Notes: generated by a model not told the origin, from the sequence alone. DNA of 64,000 nucleotides from Lysobacterales bacterium (GCA_026982315.1 JALSHI010000005.1:1-64000), one strand, 5' to 3'. Numbered from the stretch's first letter, positions 50,149 through 58,551 are shown. Numbers and translations are program-made.

Positions 50149-50225
50149 ACGAGCCATTGTGAACCAGTAGGAACAGGGCTGGTACAAAGCAGGCCCACAG
50201 GTATTAACTTCGGAGGAAAAACAAC

Positions 50226-51380
50226 ATGTTTCAGATGATTGATAACGATGCAACAGGGGCCATCATCAAGGTGGTGGGTATAGGCGGGGGCGGCGGTAAC
50301 GCCGTGCAACAAATGCTTGAGGCCAACATCAACGGGGTGGAATTCATTTGTGCCAATACCGATGCACAGGCTTTGGAGAAAACCCATTGCAAAAATGTGA
50401 TTCGCATTGGTCAGAATGTGACCAAGGGTTTGGGTGCTGGCGCCAACCCGGAAGTGGGTCGTCAGGCCGCGCTGGAAGACCGGGAGCGCATCAAAGAGGT
50501 CCTGACAGGTGCCGACATGGTCTTTTTGACAGCCGGCATGGGTGGCGGCACCGGCACAGGAGCGGCCCCGGTGGTCGCGCAAATCGCCAAGGAAATGGGG
50601 ATTCTGACAGTGGCGGTAGTGACCAAGCCGTTCCGCTTTGAAGGCAAGCGCCGGATGGAGGTGGCTGAACATGGCATTGCCGAGCTGGAACAGCATGTGG
50701 ATTCATTAATTACCATTCCCAACGATAAACTGATTGAGGAGTTGGGCCGGGATATGACCTTGTTGAATGCCTTCAAGGCAGCCAATGATGTGCTGCATGG
50801 CGCAGTTCAGGGTATCGCCGAACTGATTACCTGCCCGGGGTTGGTGAATGTGGACTTTGCTGATGTCCGCACCGTCATGAGTGAAATGGGCATGGCCATG
50901 ATGGGCTCTGGTGTGGCTCGAGGCGATGACCGGGCGGCGGTGGCCACCGAACATGCCATCAACAGTCCTCTGCTTGAGGATATTGATCTCAATGGCGCGA
51001 AAGGCATTCTAGTCAATATTACTGCCGGTATGAATCTGACCATGGGTGAATTTGATGAAATTGGCCGCATGGTCGGGGAATATGCGGCGGATGACGCCAA
51101 TGTCGTGATTGGCACTTCGATTGATCCGGAACTGGAAGAAGAAATTCGGGTGACTGTGGTGGCGACCGGTTTGAATAATGCGGCCAAGGTCTCAAAGCCA
51201 AAAGCGGTCCATGTTGCTCGGACAGGAACCGATGACAAAATCGAATTGCCCCGGAAGTACACTGCGGGAAAGACCGGAGTGGGCCCTCGGCTGGATGAGC
51301 CGCTCAAGGCGGACAAGGACCCGATGATGTCTGAAGACTACCTGGACATTCCGGCCTTTTTGCGCAATCAGGCCGACTAG
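50226..51380 (+). CDS. ftsZ: Cell division protein FtsZ
   Basis: Tubulin-like GTPase that forms the division ring. 384 residues. Tubulin signature GGGTGTG at 106-112, T7 loop NVDFADVRTVM, and the conserved C-terminal peptide DYLDIPAFLRNQAD that binds FtsA and ZipA. A strong GGAGGA lies about ten bases before the ATG, and the 77-base gap after ftsA leaves room for extra transcription control. Confidence 0.98.
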   Translation: MFQMIDNDATGAIIKVVGIGGGGGNAVQQMLEANINGVEFICANTDAQALEKTHCKNVIRIGQNVTKGLGAGANPEVGRQAALEDRERIKEVLTGADMVFLTAGMGGGTGTGAAPVVAQIAKEMGILTVAVVTKPFRFEGKRRMEVAEHGIAELEQHVDSLITIPNDKLIEELGRDMTLLNAFKAANDVLHGAVQGIAELITCPGLVNVDFADVRTVMSEMGMAMMGSGVARGDDRAAVATEHAINSPLLEDIDLNGAKGILVNITAGMNLTMGEFDEIGRMVGEYAADDANVVIGTSIDPELEEEIRVTVVATGLNNAAKVSKPKAVHVARTGTDDKIELPRKYTAGKTGVGPRLDEPLKADKDPMMSEDYLDIPAFLRNQAD

Positions 51381-51409
51381 GGCAAGCGGGTATTCGCCCT
51401 GTGGCTGGT

Positions 51410-51438
51410 GCAGGCGATTTTCCTCCGAGATCGCCTGC
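51410..51438. repeat. Perfect 9-bp inverted repeat between ftsZ and lpxC
   Basis: GCAGGCGAT (51410-51418) and ATCGCCTGC (51430-51438) are perfect inverted repeats with an 11-base loop, 30 bases after the ftsZ stop. No T-run follows, so it is not a plain intrinsic terminator; it may be a transcript-end or attenuation hairpin or a binding site. Confidence 0.6.
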
Positions 51439-51518
51439 GCTGCCATGGCTGTGGCGTGCGAGGGTCATTGTGTGTGGCAGAAAAGCAACAAGCTGTGGCC
51501 TGGAAGAGACAAACGGCT

Positions 51519-51547
51519 TTGTGTGCGGCCAGGCTCTGTGGTAAACT
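51519..51547 (+). promoter_or_regulatory. Candidate lpxC promoter
   Basis: TTGTGT (51519-51524), 17 bases, TAAACT (51542-51547) gives a fair sigma70 match about 110 bases before the lpxC start. In many gammaproteobacteria lpxC has its own promoter downstream of ftsZ. Confidence 0.4.
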
Positions 51548-51657
51548 CTCGCCCTAAAACCCGAATCAACCTGGCCAGTCAGCGTCTGGTACTGATGTGC
51601 TGGTTGGATATATGACCGATTGGCGCAGTGCATGTGCGACCAATTGAGGTGATTATA

Positions 51658-52563
51658 ATGATCAAACAATGCACCCTGAAAAATCCTGTCCGCGCCACCG
51701 GCATTGGCATTCATACCGGCCAAAAAGTTTTCATCACATTGAATCCGGCTCCGGTTGATACCGGCATTGTTTTTCGCCGCACGGACTTTTCCCCGCCGAT
51801 TTGTATACAGGCGGACGCGCATCATGTGGGCGACACCAGCATGTCGACGACCCTGGTAAAAGATGGCGTTCGGGTGGCGACTGTCGAACATCTTCTGGCT
51901 GCATTTGCCGGACTGGGGATTGATAATTGCATTGTCGATTTAAGCGCCTCGGAAGTGCCTATTATGGATGGCTCGGCCGGGCCGTTTGTCTTTCTGATTC
52001 AGTCCGCCGGTATCGCTGAACAGGCCAAAGCGCGTCAGTATATCCGGATTCGCAAAAAGATCGAAGTGACACACGAGGACAAGGTCGCCCGCTTTGAGCC
52101 TTACAATGGGTTTAAGGTTGCCTTTGAAATCGACTTCAACCACCCCGCCTTTAGTCCCTACACCAATTTTGTTGAAATTGACTTTGGTAAAACCTCGTTT
52201 GCGCGCGAAATCGCCCGGGCGCGGACTTTTGGGTTTATGCGGGACATCGAAATGTTGCGGGAAAAAAATCTTGCCATGGGTGGCAGTATGGATAATGCCA
52301 TCGTGCTGGATGATTACCGCGTATTGAACCCTGATGGCTTGCGCTACGAGGATGAGTTTGTCAAACACAAAATCCTCGATGCCATCGGGGATATTTATCA
52401 ACTGGGTCATCCGGTTATTGGCGCGTTTTTTGGGTACAAATCCGGTCACGCGCTTAACAACCAACTGGTTCGGGCCCTCAAAGAGCAGCCTGAGGCCTAC
52501 GAAATCGTCACCTTTGACAGTGAGCAACAAGCCACAGGCATGTTGACCCCGGCTTTGGCATAA
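51658..52563 (+). CDS. lpxC: UDP-3-O-acyl-N-acetylglucosamine deacetylase
   Basis: Zinc amidase, the committed step of lipid A synthesis. 301 residues. Zinc ligands His78 ([15 protein letters not shown]), His237 and Asp241 (HKILDAIGD); catalytic His264 in [12 protein letters not shown] at 51658 with GAGGTGA upstream. A terminator follows about 80 bases after the stop and ends the dcw transcript. Confidence 0.97.
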   Translation: MIKQCTLKNPVRATGIGIHTGQKVFITLNPAPVDTGIVFRRTDFSPPICIQADAHHVGDTSMSTTLVKDGVRVATVEHLLAAFAGLGIDNCIVDLSASEVPIMDGSAGPFVFLIQSAGIAEQAKARQYIRIRKKIEVTHEDKVARFEPYNGFKVAFEIDFNHPAFSPYTNFVEIDFGKTSFAREIARARTFGFMRDIEMLREKNLAMGGSMDNAIVLDDYRVLNPDGLRYEDEFVKHKILDAIGDIYQLGHPVIGAFFGYKSGHALNNQLVRALKEQPEAYEIVTFDSEQQATGMLTPALA

Positions 52564-52639
52564 GTTCAACGCTGATCCGCTATTGTTACTGCATTCTTGC
52601 CTGGCGTTATCGCGCCATATCGTTCCCGGTTTGTCATAA

Positions 52640-52674
52640 AAAAAGCCACCTCAACAGTGCCGAGATGGCTTTTT
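52640..52674 (+). terminator. Rho-independent terminator after lpxC
   Basis: AAAAAGCCACCTC pairs with GAGATGGCTTTTT around a nine-base loop (one C/A mismatch), ending in a T-run about 80 bases after the lpxC stop. The A-rich left side makes it likely bidirectional. Confidence 0.8.
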
Positions 52675-52686
52675 ACCCCCCTGGGC

Positions 52687-52723
52687 ATTCTTTTGATGTG
52701 ACTCACTAACACATCAAAAGAAT
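52687..52723. repeat. Perfect 14-bp inverted repeat
   Basis: ATTCTTTTGATGTG (52687-52700) and CACATCAAAAGAAT (52710-52723) are exact inverted repeats around a nine-base spacer, ACTCACTAA. It is 13 bases past the lpxC terminator. It could fold as a strong hairpin or be a dimeric protein site upstream of the kinase gene. Confidence 0.75.
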
Positions 52724-52777
52724 TCTCTTTTCATCCTGCACGATTATATTAACCACTTGGTGTGCGAAATGTAATCC

Positions 52778-52838
52778 GCACGAATACTCAAAATTGCGAT
52801 GAGTATTTGTACTCACACTAGCGGGTTCCTATTCGTGC
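52778..52838 (+). repeat. Nested inverted repeats in the kinase leader
   Basis: GCACGAATA (52778-52786) pairs with TATTCGTGC (52830-52838), and within it AATACTC (52783-52789) pairs with GAGTATT (52801-52807). The two share bases on the left arm, so the two foldings are mutually exclusive. Both are perfect. Confidence 0.55.
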
Positions 52839-53050
52839 TACCCTTAGTTTTATCTGGCGACTGCCATCGGGCAGGCTCAAGGGCGCAAGCTAAAACAACA
52901 GGTACTCCTTTAAAAAAAACCAAAGGCGGAGCCCCCGTTGGCGGGGCAGGCCAGAGGCTGAAAAGAACGATGAAGTTAACATGGAGTTTTATTCCAGAGA
53001 GCAGGCGCCTTGCCATTTTTTCTGACAATAGCGGGTGCAGGGAGGGAACC

Positions 53051-54946
53051 ATGCTGAAAGACACATTCTTGATCACAGGCTTTCCCGGAAAGCTGGCCCA
53101 ACAATGTATTTACGCTACAAGTATTGTTTTACTATTGATCAGCCTTTACCCGGGTTTGGTCGTGGCGATGACAGCGGAACCCTATGAGGCGTCCTTGCAA
53201 TCGGCGGATACGCCCCGCAGTTCGGAGTCTTTCAGCGTTCAGGAAGCTTTTGATAAGGCGGGAGAGTTGTTATGGCGCAGGCCGGCACAAGTGACGGGCT
53301 TTCTCAAACCAGATCAGGTGCGCTGGTACTCCTTGCGCCTGGATTCGAGCACAGGCAGTAATCAGGTGTTGGAAATCCCTCATCCTTTGCTGGGTGTGGT
53401 GGACATATGGGCCCGGGACAGCCAGGGAAAATCAATGCAGGACCGCTTCGGTATGCGGGTGCCGTTTTCTCACCACAAGCACCCGGGAAATATGGCGGCC
53501 TTTATCATACCGGGGGATTTCGTAGCGCCAGTCGATGTGTTGATACGCGTTGATAATCAGGGACTTATGGAGTTTTCTACCACAGTGCGTTCCGTGGATG
53601 AGTGGTTAAGGCATGAACAGGGGCTCAACCTCTTTTATGGCGCTTTTTACGGCGCTATGCTGGTATTGCTGTTTTACAACCTTTTTCTGGCGTGGGGGCT
53701 CAAAGATGCCAGTTACCTGCTGTATGTGCTGTTTGTGGCTTGTTTATTGGTGTCTACTTCATTGCTTTCAGGGTTTGGCAAGCAATTTCTCTGGCCAGAC
53801 CAGGTTGGTATAGAAAGTCGTTATCTGTTCCTGGTTAGCGCCTGTAATACAGTGGCGGGCCTGAGTTTTTTGAATGTTTTTCTTGGCATCCGGAAAATTT
53901 CCCGGCCCCTCTGGCTGATTTCGTTGGGGATTATTGGCGCAGCCCTGGGATTGGCGCTGCTCTATACGCTGGGTTATCAACCGGACTGGTTGGCCGGATT
54001 GATTTATCTGAATATCTTCTTTTCCCTGATTTACTACATGGTGGTGCCTGTGGTGGCTTACTTGCGGGGGGTTCGCTATGCCCGTTTCGCCATATTGGCG
54101 CTGTGGGTTTATCCCATATCAGTATTGCTTTATTTCTGGCAGCTTTTTTCTGGGGAATACTGGTTACGGCCATTGCATTTATGGATGGCCGGTGGCATGT
54201 TGCTGGAAGGCATCTTATTGTCTCTGGCCCTAGCGGATAAAATCAACTTGTTGCGTCAGGACAAGCAGCGTATTGAACGCCAAGCGGCCAGCCAGCGCCG
54301 GCAATTTGCCCGTGGTCTCATCCATACCCAGGAGCGTGAGCGCGAAAAGTTTGCCGCGGTTTTGCATGACTCGATTGGACATGACTTGTTGATTCTCAAG
54401 CATGGGCTGAAAAATCTTGCCGGCTGGAGCGACAACTCTCAAGTGACAAATCGCGAGATTCTCCACCGGCTGCAGGAACAATGCGAGAATGCGCTGGTGA
54501 ATGTCCGTCAATTGTCCCAGCAAATGCATCCGCATATGTTGAAACGGCTGGGTCTGAGTGCGGCCATTGAAACCATGCTGGAAAACGCAGCGAATGCAGG
54601 AGGGCTCGAGTGGGCGGCTGATCTGGATGATGTGGATGACAAACTCGATATGGAGCAGGCCAGTACGGTTTACCGGGTGATTCAGGAAGCGCTGAATAAT
54701 ATTCTGAAACATGCCCAGGCCAGTGAAGTGCTTGTGAGCATGCGTGATCGAGGCCCGCAAGTGGTGGTCAGTATCAAGGATGATGGCACTGGATTGCCGC
54801 CTCATGCGAAGAATAAAAACTGGCCTTCCAGTGGTTTTGGCACCAGTAACATGAAAGGCCGGGTTGAACTGCTGTCAGGCTGGTTTCGGCTGATTCGCAC
54901 ACCCGGTGAAGGCACGGAAGTGCGGTTTGGTTTGCCTTATCGTTAG
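53051..54946 (+). CDS. 7TMR-DISM sensor histidine kinase
   Basis: Membrane kinase of 631 residues: N-terminal signal/anchor about 17-41, periplasmic 7TMR-DISMED2 ligand domain about 55-185 (often a carbohydrate-binding-like fold), seven-helix 7TMR-DISM_7TM region about 190-400, a short coiled coil, HisKA_3 dimerisation domain with the phospho-acceptor His439 in LHDSIGHDLL, and a HATPase with IQEALNNILKHAQAS and DDGTGLPP and GFGTSNMKGR. It pairs with the response regulator 60 bases downstream. Start ATG 53051 has GGGAGGGA a few bases upstream; the frame open from 52799 is unlikely. The ligand is unknown. Confidence 0.88.
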   Translation: MLKDTFLITGFPGKLAQQCIYATSIVLLLISLYPGLVVAMTAEPYEASLQSADTPRSSESFSVQEAFDKAGELLWRRPAQVTGFLKPDQVRWYSLRLDSSTGSNQVLEIPHPLLGVVDIWARDSQGKSMQDRFGMRVPFSHHKHPGNMAAFIIPGDFVAPVDVLIRVDNQGLMEFSTTVRSVDEWLRHEQGLNLFYGAFYGAMLVLLFYNLFLAWGLKDASYLLYVLFVACLLVSTSLLSGFGKQFLWPDQVGIESRYLFLVSACNTVAGLSFLNVFLGIRKISRPLWLISLGIIGAALGLALLYTLGYQPDWLAGLIYLNIFFSLIYYMVVPVVAYLRGVRYARFAILALWVYPISVLLYFWQLFSGEYWLRPLHLWMAGGMLLEGILLSLALADKINLLRQDKQRIERQAASQRRQFARGLIHTQEREREKFAAVLHDSIGHDLLILKHGLKNLAGWSDNSQVTNREILHRLQEQCENALVNVRQLSQQMHPHMLKRLGLSAAIETMLENAANAGGLEWAADLDDVDDKLDMEQASTVYRVIQEALNNILKHAQASEVLVSMRDRGPQVVVSIKDDGTGLPPHAKNKNWPSSGFGTSNMKGRVELLSGWFRLIRTPGEGTEVRFGLPYR

Positions 54947-55006
54947 CTACGGCAGAATCGGCTTTGGGGCATGTGATGGGTTTTATTGAAAATTTGAGGG
55001 GGAGTG

Positions 55007-55702
55007 ATGACTCAGTTTCATAGCAGTTCTCCGGCGCGGGTACTGATTGCGGATGACCATCCTGTTTTTCGGCAGGGCCTGCGCCTGGTGATTGAAGCGC
55101 ATCCGCTCGTCGAAGTGGTGGCTGAAGCGGAAAATGGCGAATCGGCCCTGGTTCAGATTCGTTACTTGAATCCTGATCTGGTTTTTCTGGATATTGCCAT
55201 GCCGGATCGGGATGGCCTTTCTGTCCTGGAGCATGTACGCGAAAGCGATAACGCCACGCGTGTGATTATGATGACGTCCTACCATGAACAAGCCTATTTA
55301 AACCGTGCGATGGAGCTGAAAGTGAATGGCTATTTGCTCAAGGATGATTCGCGGGATGAGATTATCCAGTGTCTTGAACAGGTATTACAGGGTGGGACGT
55401 ATATCAGCCCCTCGTTTTCCCAGAGCAGTTTGTGTATCCCCCGGGATTTTTCCGACATTCGCGAGCTCAAGAGCTTGTTAACAGAAAAAGAACTGAAAGT
55501 GCTTTCACTGGTGGCCCGCTTTATGACCAGCAAGGAAATCGCTCGTGAATTGAATATTTCCTACCGGACCGTGCAGAATCACCGCTTGCACATCTCCCGA
55601 AAGCTGGGGTTGCGCGGCATCCATCAATTATCCCGTTTTGCCCGGCGGAACCTGCAGGCTTTGCAGCAACTTGAGGCAAACGAAACTGGCTCAGGGGGCT
55701 GA
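55007..55702 (+). CDS. NarL/LuxR-type response regulator
   Basis: Two-component regulator of 231 residues. Receiver domain with acidic pocket (ADDHP, residues 15-19) and phospho-acceptor Asp62 in VFLDIAMPD; LuxR-type helix-turn-helix in the last 70 residues (LLTEKELKVLSLVARFMTSKEIARELNISYRTVQNHR). ATG at 55007 after a GGGGGAG, preferred to GTG at 55004. Sixty bases downstream of its kinase partner. Confidence 0.92.
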   Translation: MTQFHSSSPARVLIADDHPVFRQGLRLVIEAHPLVEVVAEAENGESALVQIRYLNPDLVFLDIAMPDRDGLSVLEHVRESDNATRVIMMTSYHEQAYLNRAMELKVNGYLLKDDSRDEIIQCLEQVLQGGTYISPSFSQSSLCIPRDFSDIRELKSLLTEKELKVLSLVARFMTSKEIARELNISYRTVQNHRLHISRKLGLRGIHQLSRFARRNLQALQQLEANETGSGG

Positions 55703-55783
55703 TTGGTCTGAGAATCGTGCCATTTTGAGTCCTTTCATGGTTGGTGGTAGACTGGGATGGCCTTAACAACATGGGGAATGATT

Positions 55784-56551
55784 ATGCGGAAAGCTCACAG
55801 ACTTGTCTTGGTGGCTCTGGCGCTGGTATTGAGCGCCTGTGCCGGAACGGGGCAGAAAAAAAATGCAGTCAAACCGGCGGCCAGTAAAACCGCTCAGGAG
55901 GAGGCGGTGGTTAAAAAAAGCCCCTTTGACTGGAAACCGGAGGAAATGAAGGTATGGATCACGCGGGATATTCCCTTTGTGGATATCACCACGCCAGAAG
56001 GGCAACGATACCGCATTATGCGCATACAGGATACCAGTCATCAAATCTCGGGGGATTATGCGCGGACGTCACGCCCGTGTCCGCCGTTTTGTATACACAG
56101 CATGGTGGTTGATCCGCGTGTAAAAACCATTGGTGAGGCCGAGTTGGTGGATTTTTTGCGGCATGAATACAGTGACCGCACAGGCTTGCTGGTGGATGCC
56201 CGGACGCCATCATGGTTTAACAAAAGCACCATACCCGGCTCCATTAATGTGCCACACCCGATTTTTAGTGATGATAATGTTGAAGCGGAGCATCCGGATA
56301 TCTTCGAGGCATTATGGCGCTTTGGCGTGAAACCACAGGATCCCTCACAGCCGGAAGGTTATGACAATCTGGATTTTTCCGGGGCCAAAACCCTGGCCCT
56401 GTTTTGTAACGGCCCCTGGTGCGGACAGTCGCCAAGGGAAATCCGCGGGCTGTTGAAGATCGGTTATCCGCCTGAAAAACTCTTGTATTATCGCGGTGGC
56501 ATGCAGATCTGGAATGTTTTGGGGCTAACCACGATTAAGCCCGCTCAATAA
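55784..56551 (+). CDS. Rhodanese-domain lipoprotein
   Basis: Envelope protein of 255 residues with lipobox LVLSAC (Cys19). A rhodanese-like domain follows; the active-site loop reads Cys208-Asn-Gly-Pro-Trp-Cys213, so the catalytic Cys208 has a second cysteine five residues on. Before it is the CPPFC pair (Cys99, Cys103) in a conserved MRIQDTSHQISGDYARTSRPCPPFCIHSM block. It may move sulfane sulfur or act on thiols in the periplasm, but substrate and partner are unknown. ATG at 55784 with GGGG upstream. Its transcript ends at the shared terminator. Confidence 0.78.
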   Translation: MRKAHRLVLVALALVLSACAGTGQKKNAVKPAASKTAQEEAVVKKSPFDWKPEEMKVWITRDIPFVDITTPEGQRYRIMRIQDTSHQISGDYARTSRPCPPFCIHSMVVDPRVKTIGEAELVDFLRHEYSDRTGLLVDARTPSWFNKSTIPGSINVPHPIFSDDNVEAEHPDIFEALWRFGVKPQDPSQPEGYDNLDFSGAKTLALFCNGPWCGQSPREIRGLLKIGYPPEKLLYYRGGMQIWNVLGLTTIKPAQ

Positions 56552-56575
56552 TGCCATTTGGTATGGCGCCAATTC

Positions 56576-56607
56576 AAAAAACCGCCGGGATTCCCGGCGG
56601 TTTTTTT
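56576..56607. terminator. Bidirectional terminator, rhodanese/Slp
   Basis: CCGCCGGGA and TTCCCGGCGG form a strong stem (56582-56600) flanked by an A-run on the left and a T-run on the right, so it works for both convergent genes. Confidence 0.9.
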
Positions 56608-56634
56608 ATGAGACAAGAAAAATCCACGCAAGTC

Positions 56635-57339
56635 CTATTTTTCGCGTCGTATTCTGTTGGGTGAGGCGCCACGGGTGGCTTCCCGGCTCATAGGCACTCG
56701 CCGTTGCACATGGGGCAATGGACGGCTACGGGAGCGTTCCAGGCGTGGGCTTCTGATGGGGTGGTTGCGGTGCCCATGGTGCCGATAATACAGGGGTGGA
56801 AACGGGTCATACCAACCCCACCAGATACCCGGGCCGCTGTAATAGAAGCCTGAATAGGGGTAATACCATATCCACCCGCTATAAATGGGCGGCCGGTAGT
56901 AGCGGTCGGTATAATCAAAGTCATACCAAAGATAAAACGTATCGGCGTCCACTTTCGGGTATTTGTAAGGATGCTCGCCGACTTTCCCGTCAATCAAGCC
57001 ATTTGCCACGCCTTTGACAGTAATTCTGCGATCAGGCTTGTAAATGGCCGGGTCGTAAAAGCCGGGTTTGCAGGCAATAAACCGCCCGGTGGTGTATTTG
57101 TCTTGTAGACGTGGGCGACCGGATTTGTCGGTTTTCTTGCCCAGTATTTCGATGCAGGTTTCTTCTTGTTTTGGGGTTGTCTTGATAATGATTCCGCCCC
57201 AACGCACAGGTGTGTTAGGTATGGGGTTGTGCTGGTAGGTCAGTGGGTCAATATCGCTGAATTCCCCGCGTAATTGTTTGGGGGTATTGACACAGGCTGC
57301 CAATGGCAGGGCCAGCAGGCTGATAAAAAGTTTTCTCAT
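56635..57339 (-). CDS. Slp family outer-membrane lipoprotein
   Basis: Starvation-inducible Slp family. 234 residues with lipobox LPLAAC (Cys16), then PKQLRGEFSDIDPLTYQHNPIPNTPVRWGGIII, the typical N-terminal domain. The C-terminal third is unusual: a Tyr/Trp/Gly-rich stretch (YYPYSGFYYSGPGIWWGWYDPF about 158-182) followed by about 45 residues very rich in Arg and Ser. The function of Slp proteins is not well known; they are linked to stationary-phase and acid stress. The tail could bind surface polymers. Confidence 0.8.
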   Translation of the reverse strand: MRKLFISLLALPLAACVNTPKQLRGEFSDIDPLTYQHNPIPNTPVRWGGIIIKTTPKQEETCIEILGKKTDKSGRPRLQDKYTTGRFIACKPGFYDPAIYKPDRRITVKGVANGLIDGKVGEHPYKYPKVDADTFYLWYDFDYTDRYYRPPIYSGWIWYYPYSGFYYSGPGIWWGWYDPFPPLYYRHHGHRNHPIRSPRLERSRSRPLPHVQRRVPMSREATRGASPNRIRREK

Positions 57340-57435
57340 GGCTCAAATCTCTTGGGTTTTCAGGGGGATGAAGATCAGTATTATTATCTGGTTTTCACCT
57401 GAATCGTGACTGAATAAACCGCTTTCTCTTTCGAG

Positions 57436-57696
57436 TCAGGGTTCAAAAACCGGCATCAGCCACAGCACACTCAATATCAATAATAATAACCATAGTAACA
57501 CGAGAAAGTCAGCGGCTAAATGCAGAAAATCCGGTATACCCGGCCAGTGGCGGCGTAGCGCCAGAAAAAGCCATCGGGCACCCAAGAGGCCAGCCAGGCC
57601 AAGGGCGACAAGTAACAAGACTGGGGGTTTAAAGAGCACCAGCCCACAGCCAAAAGCCAGTCCAGTGTGTTTCCATGACGCGTGTTGCGGGGGCAT
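57436..57696 (-). CDS. Small hydrophobic protein, unknown
   Basis: 86 residues with two strong hydrophobic segments (about 12-45 and 60-82) joined by a basic loop. No recognised family. Start ATG with a GGAGACT-like sequence upstream. Fits a short inner-membrane protein; could also be a chance frame, but codon use and spacing look normal. Confidence 0.5.
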   Translation of the reverse strand: MPPQHASWKHTGLAFGCGLVLFKPPVLLLVALGLAGLLGARWLFLALRRHWPGIPDFLHLAADFLVLLWLLLLILSVLWLMPVFEP

Positions 57697-57793
57697 GATA
57701 AGTCTCCTGTCTGTGTGGTTTATTTGCTAAGCGACAGAAGAAGCCTATACCAGGGTGTTCCCAAAAACTGAGACATCCCTTTTGAGAATGTAT

Positions 57794-57829
57794 AAAAAAG
57801 CCACGGAGCGCAGAGAGACCCGTGGCTTT
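57794..57829 (-). terminator. Rho-independent terminator after the peroxiredoxin
   Basis: On the minus strand, AAAGCCACGG pairs with CCGTGGCTTT around a short loop and is followed by a T-run (57794-57799 as A on the plus strand). It is about 30 bases past the peroxiredoxin stop. Confidence 0.85.
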
Positions 57830-57861
57830 GATGGGTTGGTCCGTGCTGAGGGGCTGTTAGC

Positions 57862-58467
57862 TTACAGCTCCTCGGCGTGTTCAGCCAGATATTCGGCCAC
57901 GCCATTGGGGTCGGCTTTCATGCCTTCCTTGCCGGCTTCCCAGTTTGCCGGGCAAACTTCGCCATGTTGCTCATGGAAGATGAGCGCATCAATCATGCGC
58001 AGCATTTCATCGATGTTGCGGCCCAGTGGCAAATCATTGACCACCTGGTGGCGGACAATATTGTCCTTGTCGATCAAAAAAGAGCCACGGAAAGCCACTG
58101 CTCCGTCCGGGGTTTCTACATCATAGGACTTGCAGATGCCGTGGGTCAGGTCGGCCACCAGGGGATAGCCCACTGGGCCGATGCCACCTTTTTCCACGGG
58201 GGTGTTGCGCCAGGCGTTATGGGTGAACTGGCTGTCAATGGAACAACCCACCACTTCTACGCCGCGCTTTTTGAACTCATCCAGGCGATGATCAAAGGCA
58301 ATCAGCTCGGAAGGGCAGACAAAGGTAAAGTCCAGTGGATAGAAGAACAAGACCTTGTACTTGCCTTCGGTGGCATTATAGAAGTTGTAATCATCAACAA
58401 TGGTGCCGTCGCCCAGTACGGCTGGGGCGGTAAAATCCGGAGCCTGACGGCCAACGAGTACGCTCAT
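57862..58467 (-). CDS. Typical 2-Cys peroxiredoxin (AhpC/Prx1 type)
   Basis: Thiol peroxidase that reduces hydrogen peroxide and organic peroxides. 201 residues. Peroxidatic Cys51 in PLDFTFVCPSE and resolving Cys172 in HGEVCPANW, both with the Prx1-type context; the C-terminal YF motif of sensitive eukaryotic forms is absent. The AhpF or thioredoxin partner is not in the window. A candidate promoter and a 16-bp palindrome lie in its upstream region. Strong GGAGAAAA is next to the start. Confidence 0.95.
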   Translation of the reverse strand: MSVLVGRQAPDFTAPAVLGDGTIVDDYNFYNATEGKYKVLFFYPLDFTFVCPSELIAFDHRLDEFKKRGVEVVGCSIDSQFTHNAWRNTPVEKGGIGPVGYPLVADLTHGICKSYDVETPDGAVAFRGSFLIDKDNIVRHQVVNDLPLGRNIDEMLRMIDALIFHEQHGEVCPANWEAGKEGMKADPNGVAEYLAEHAEEL

Positions 58468-58494
58468 GGTTTTTCTCCTGTGATATTGGGGTTT

Positions 58495-58510
58495 AACAAC
58501 AATTGTTGTT
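58495..58510. promoter_or_regulatory. 16-bp perfect palindrome in the peroxiredoxin leader
   Basis: AACAACAATTGTTGTT reads identically on both strands. It is 28 bases before the peroxiredoxin start and about a dozen bases past the likely transcription start, a typical repressor position. It does not resemble an OxyR site; the shape is closer to MarR-type palindromes, but this is only an analogy. Confidence 0.55.
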
Positions 58511-58521
58511 TTCAGGCAGAG

Positions 58522-58551
58522 ATTTTACTGCCACGCGGTGTAAATGACCAA
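58522..58551 (-). promoter_or_regulatory. Candidate peroxiredoxin promoter
   Basis: On the minus strand, TTGGTC (58546-58551), 18 bases, then TAAAAT (58522-58527). It is 55 bases before the start codon, and the palindrome falls just downstream of the start point. Confidence 0.5.

Larger units (their letters stand above)
52564..53050. other. Gene-free region between lpxC and the sensor kinase
   Basis: 487 bases. It holds the lpxC terminator, a perfect 14-bp inverted repeat, two nested shorter inverted repeats (52778-52838) and a long GC-rich hairpin-prone leader. No tRNA is seen. An in-frame ATG at 52970 could extend the kinase by 27 residues but has no good ribosome-binding site. Confidence 0.55.

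Noticed and set aside
52856-52975. c-di-GMP-I riboswitch in the kinase leader
   Set aside because: A GGGCGCAAGCT stretch is superficially similar, but the GGGACGCAAAGCC core and the tetraloop receptor are missing.
52799-53050. N-terminal extension of the sensor kinase frame
   Set aside because: The extra 84 residues are basic and low in structure, and the strong ribosome-binding site lies at 53041; the region looks like a structured leader.
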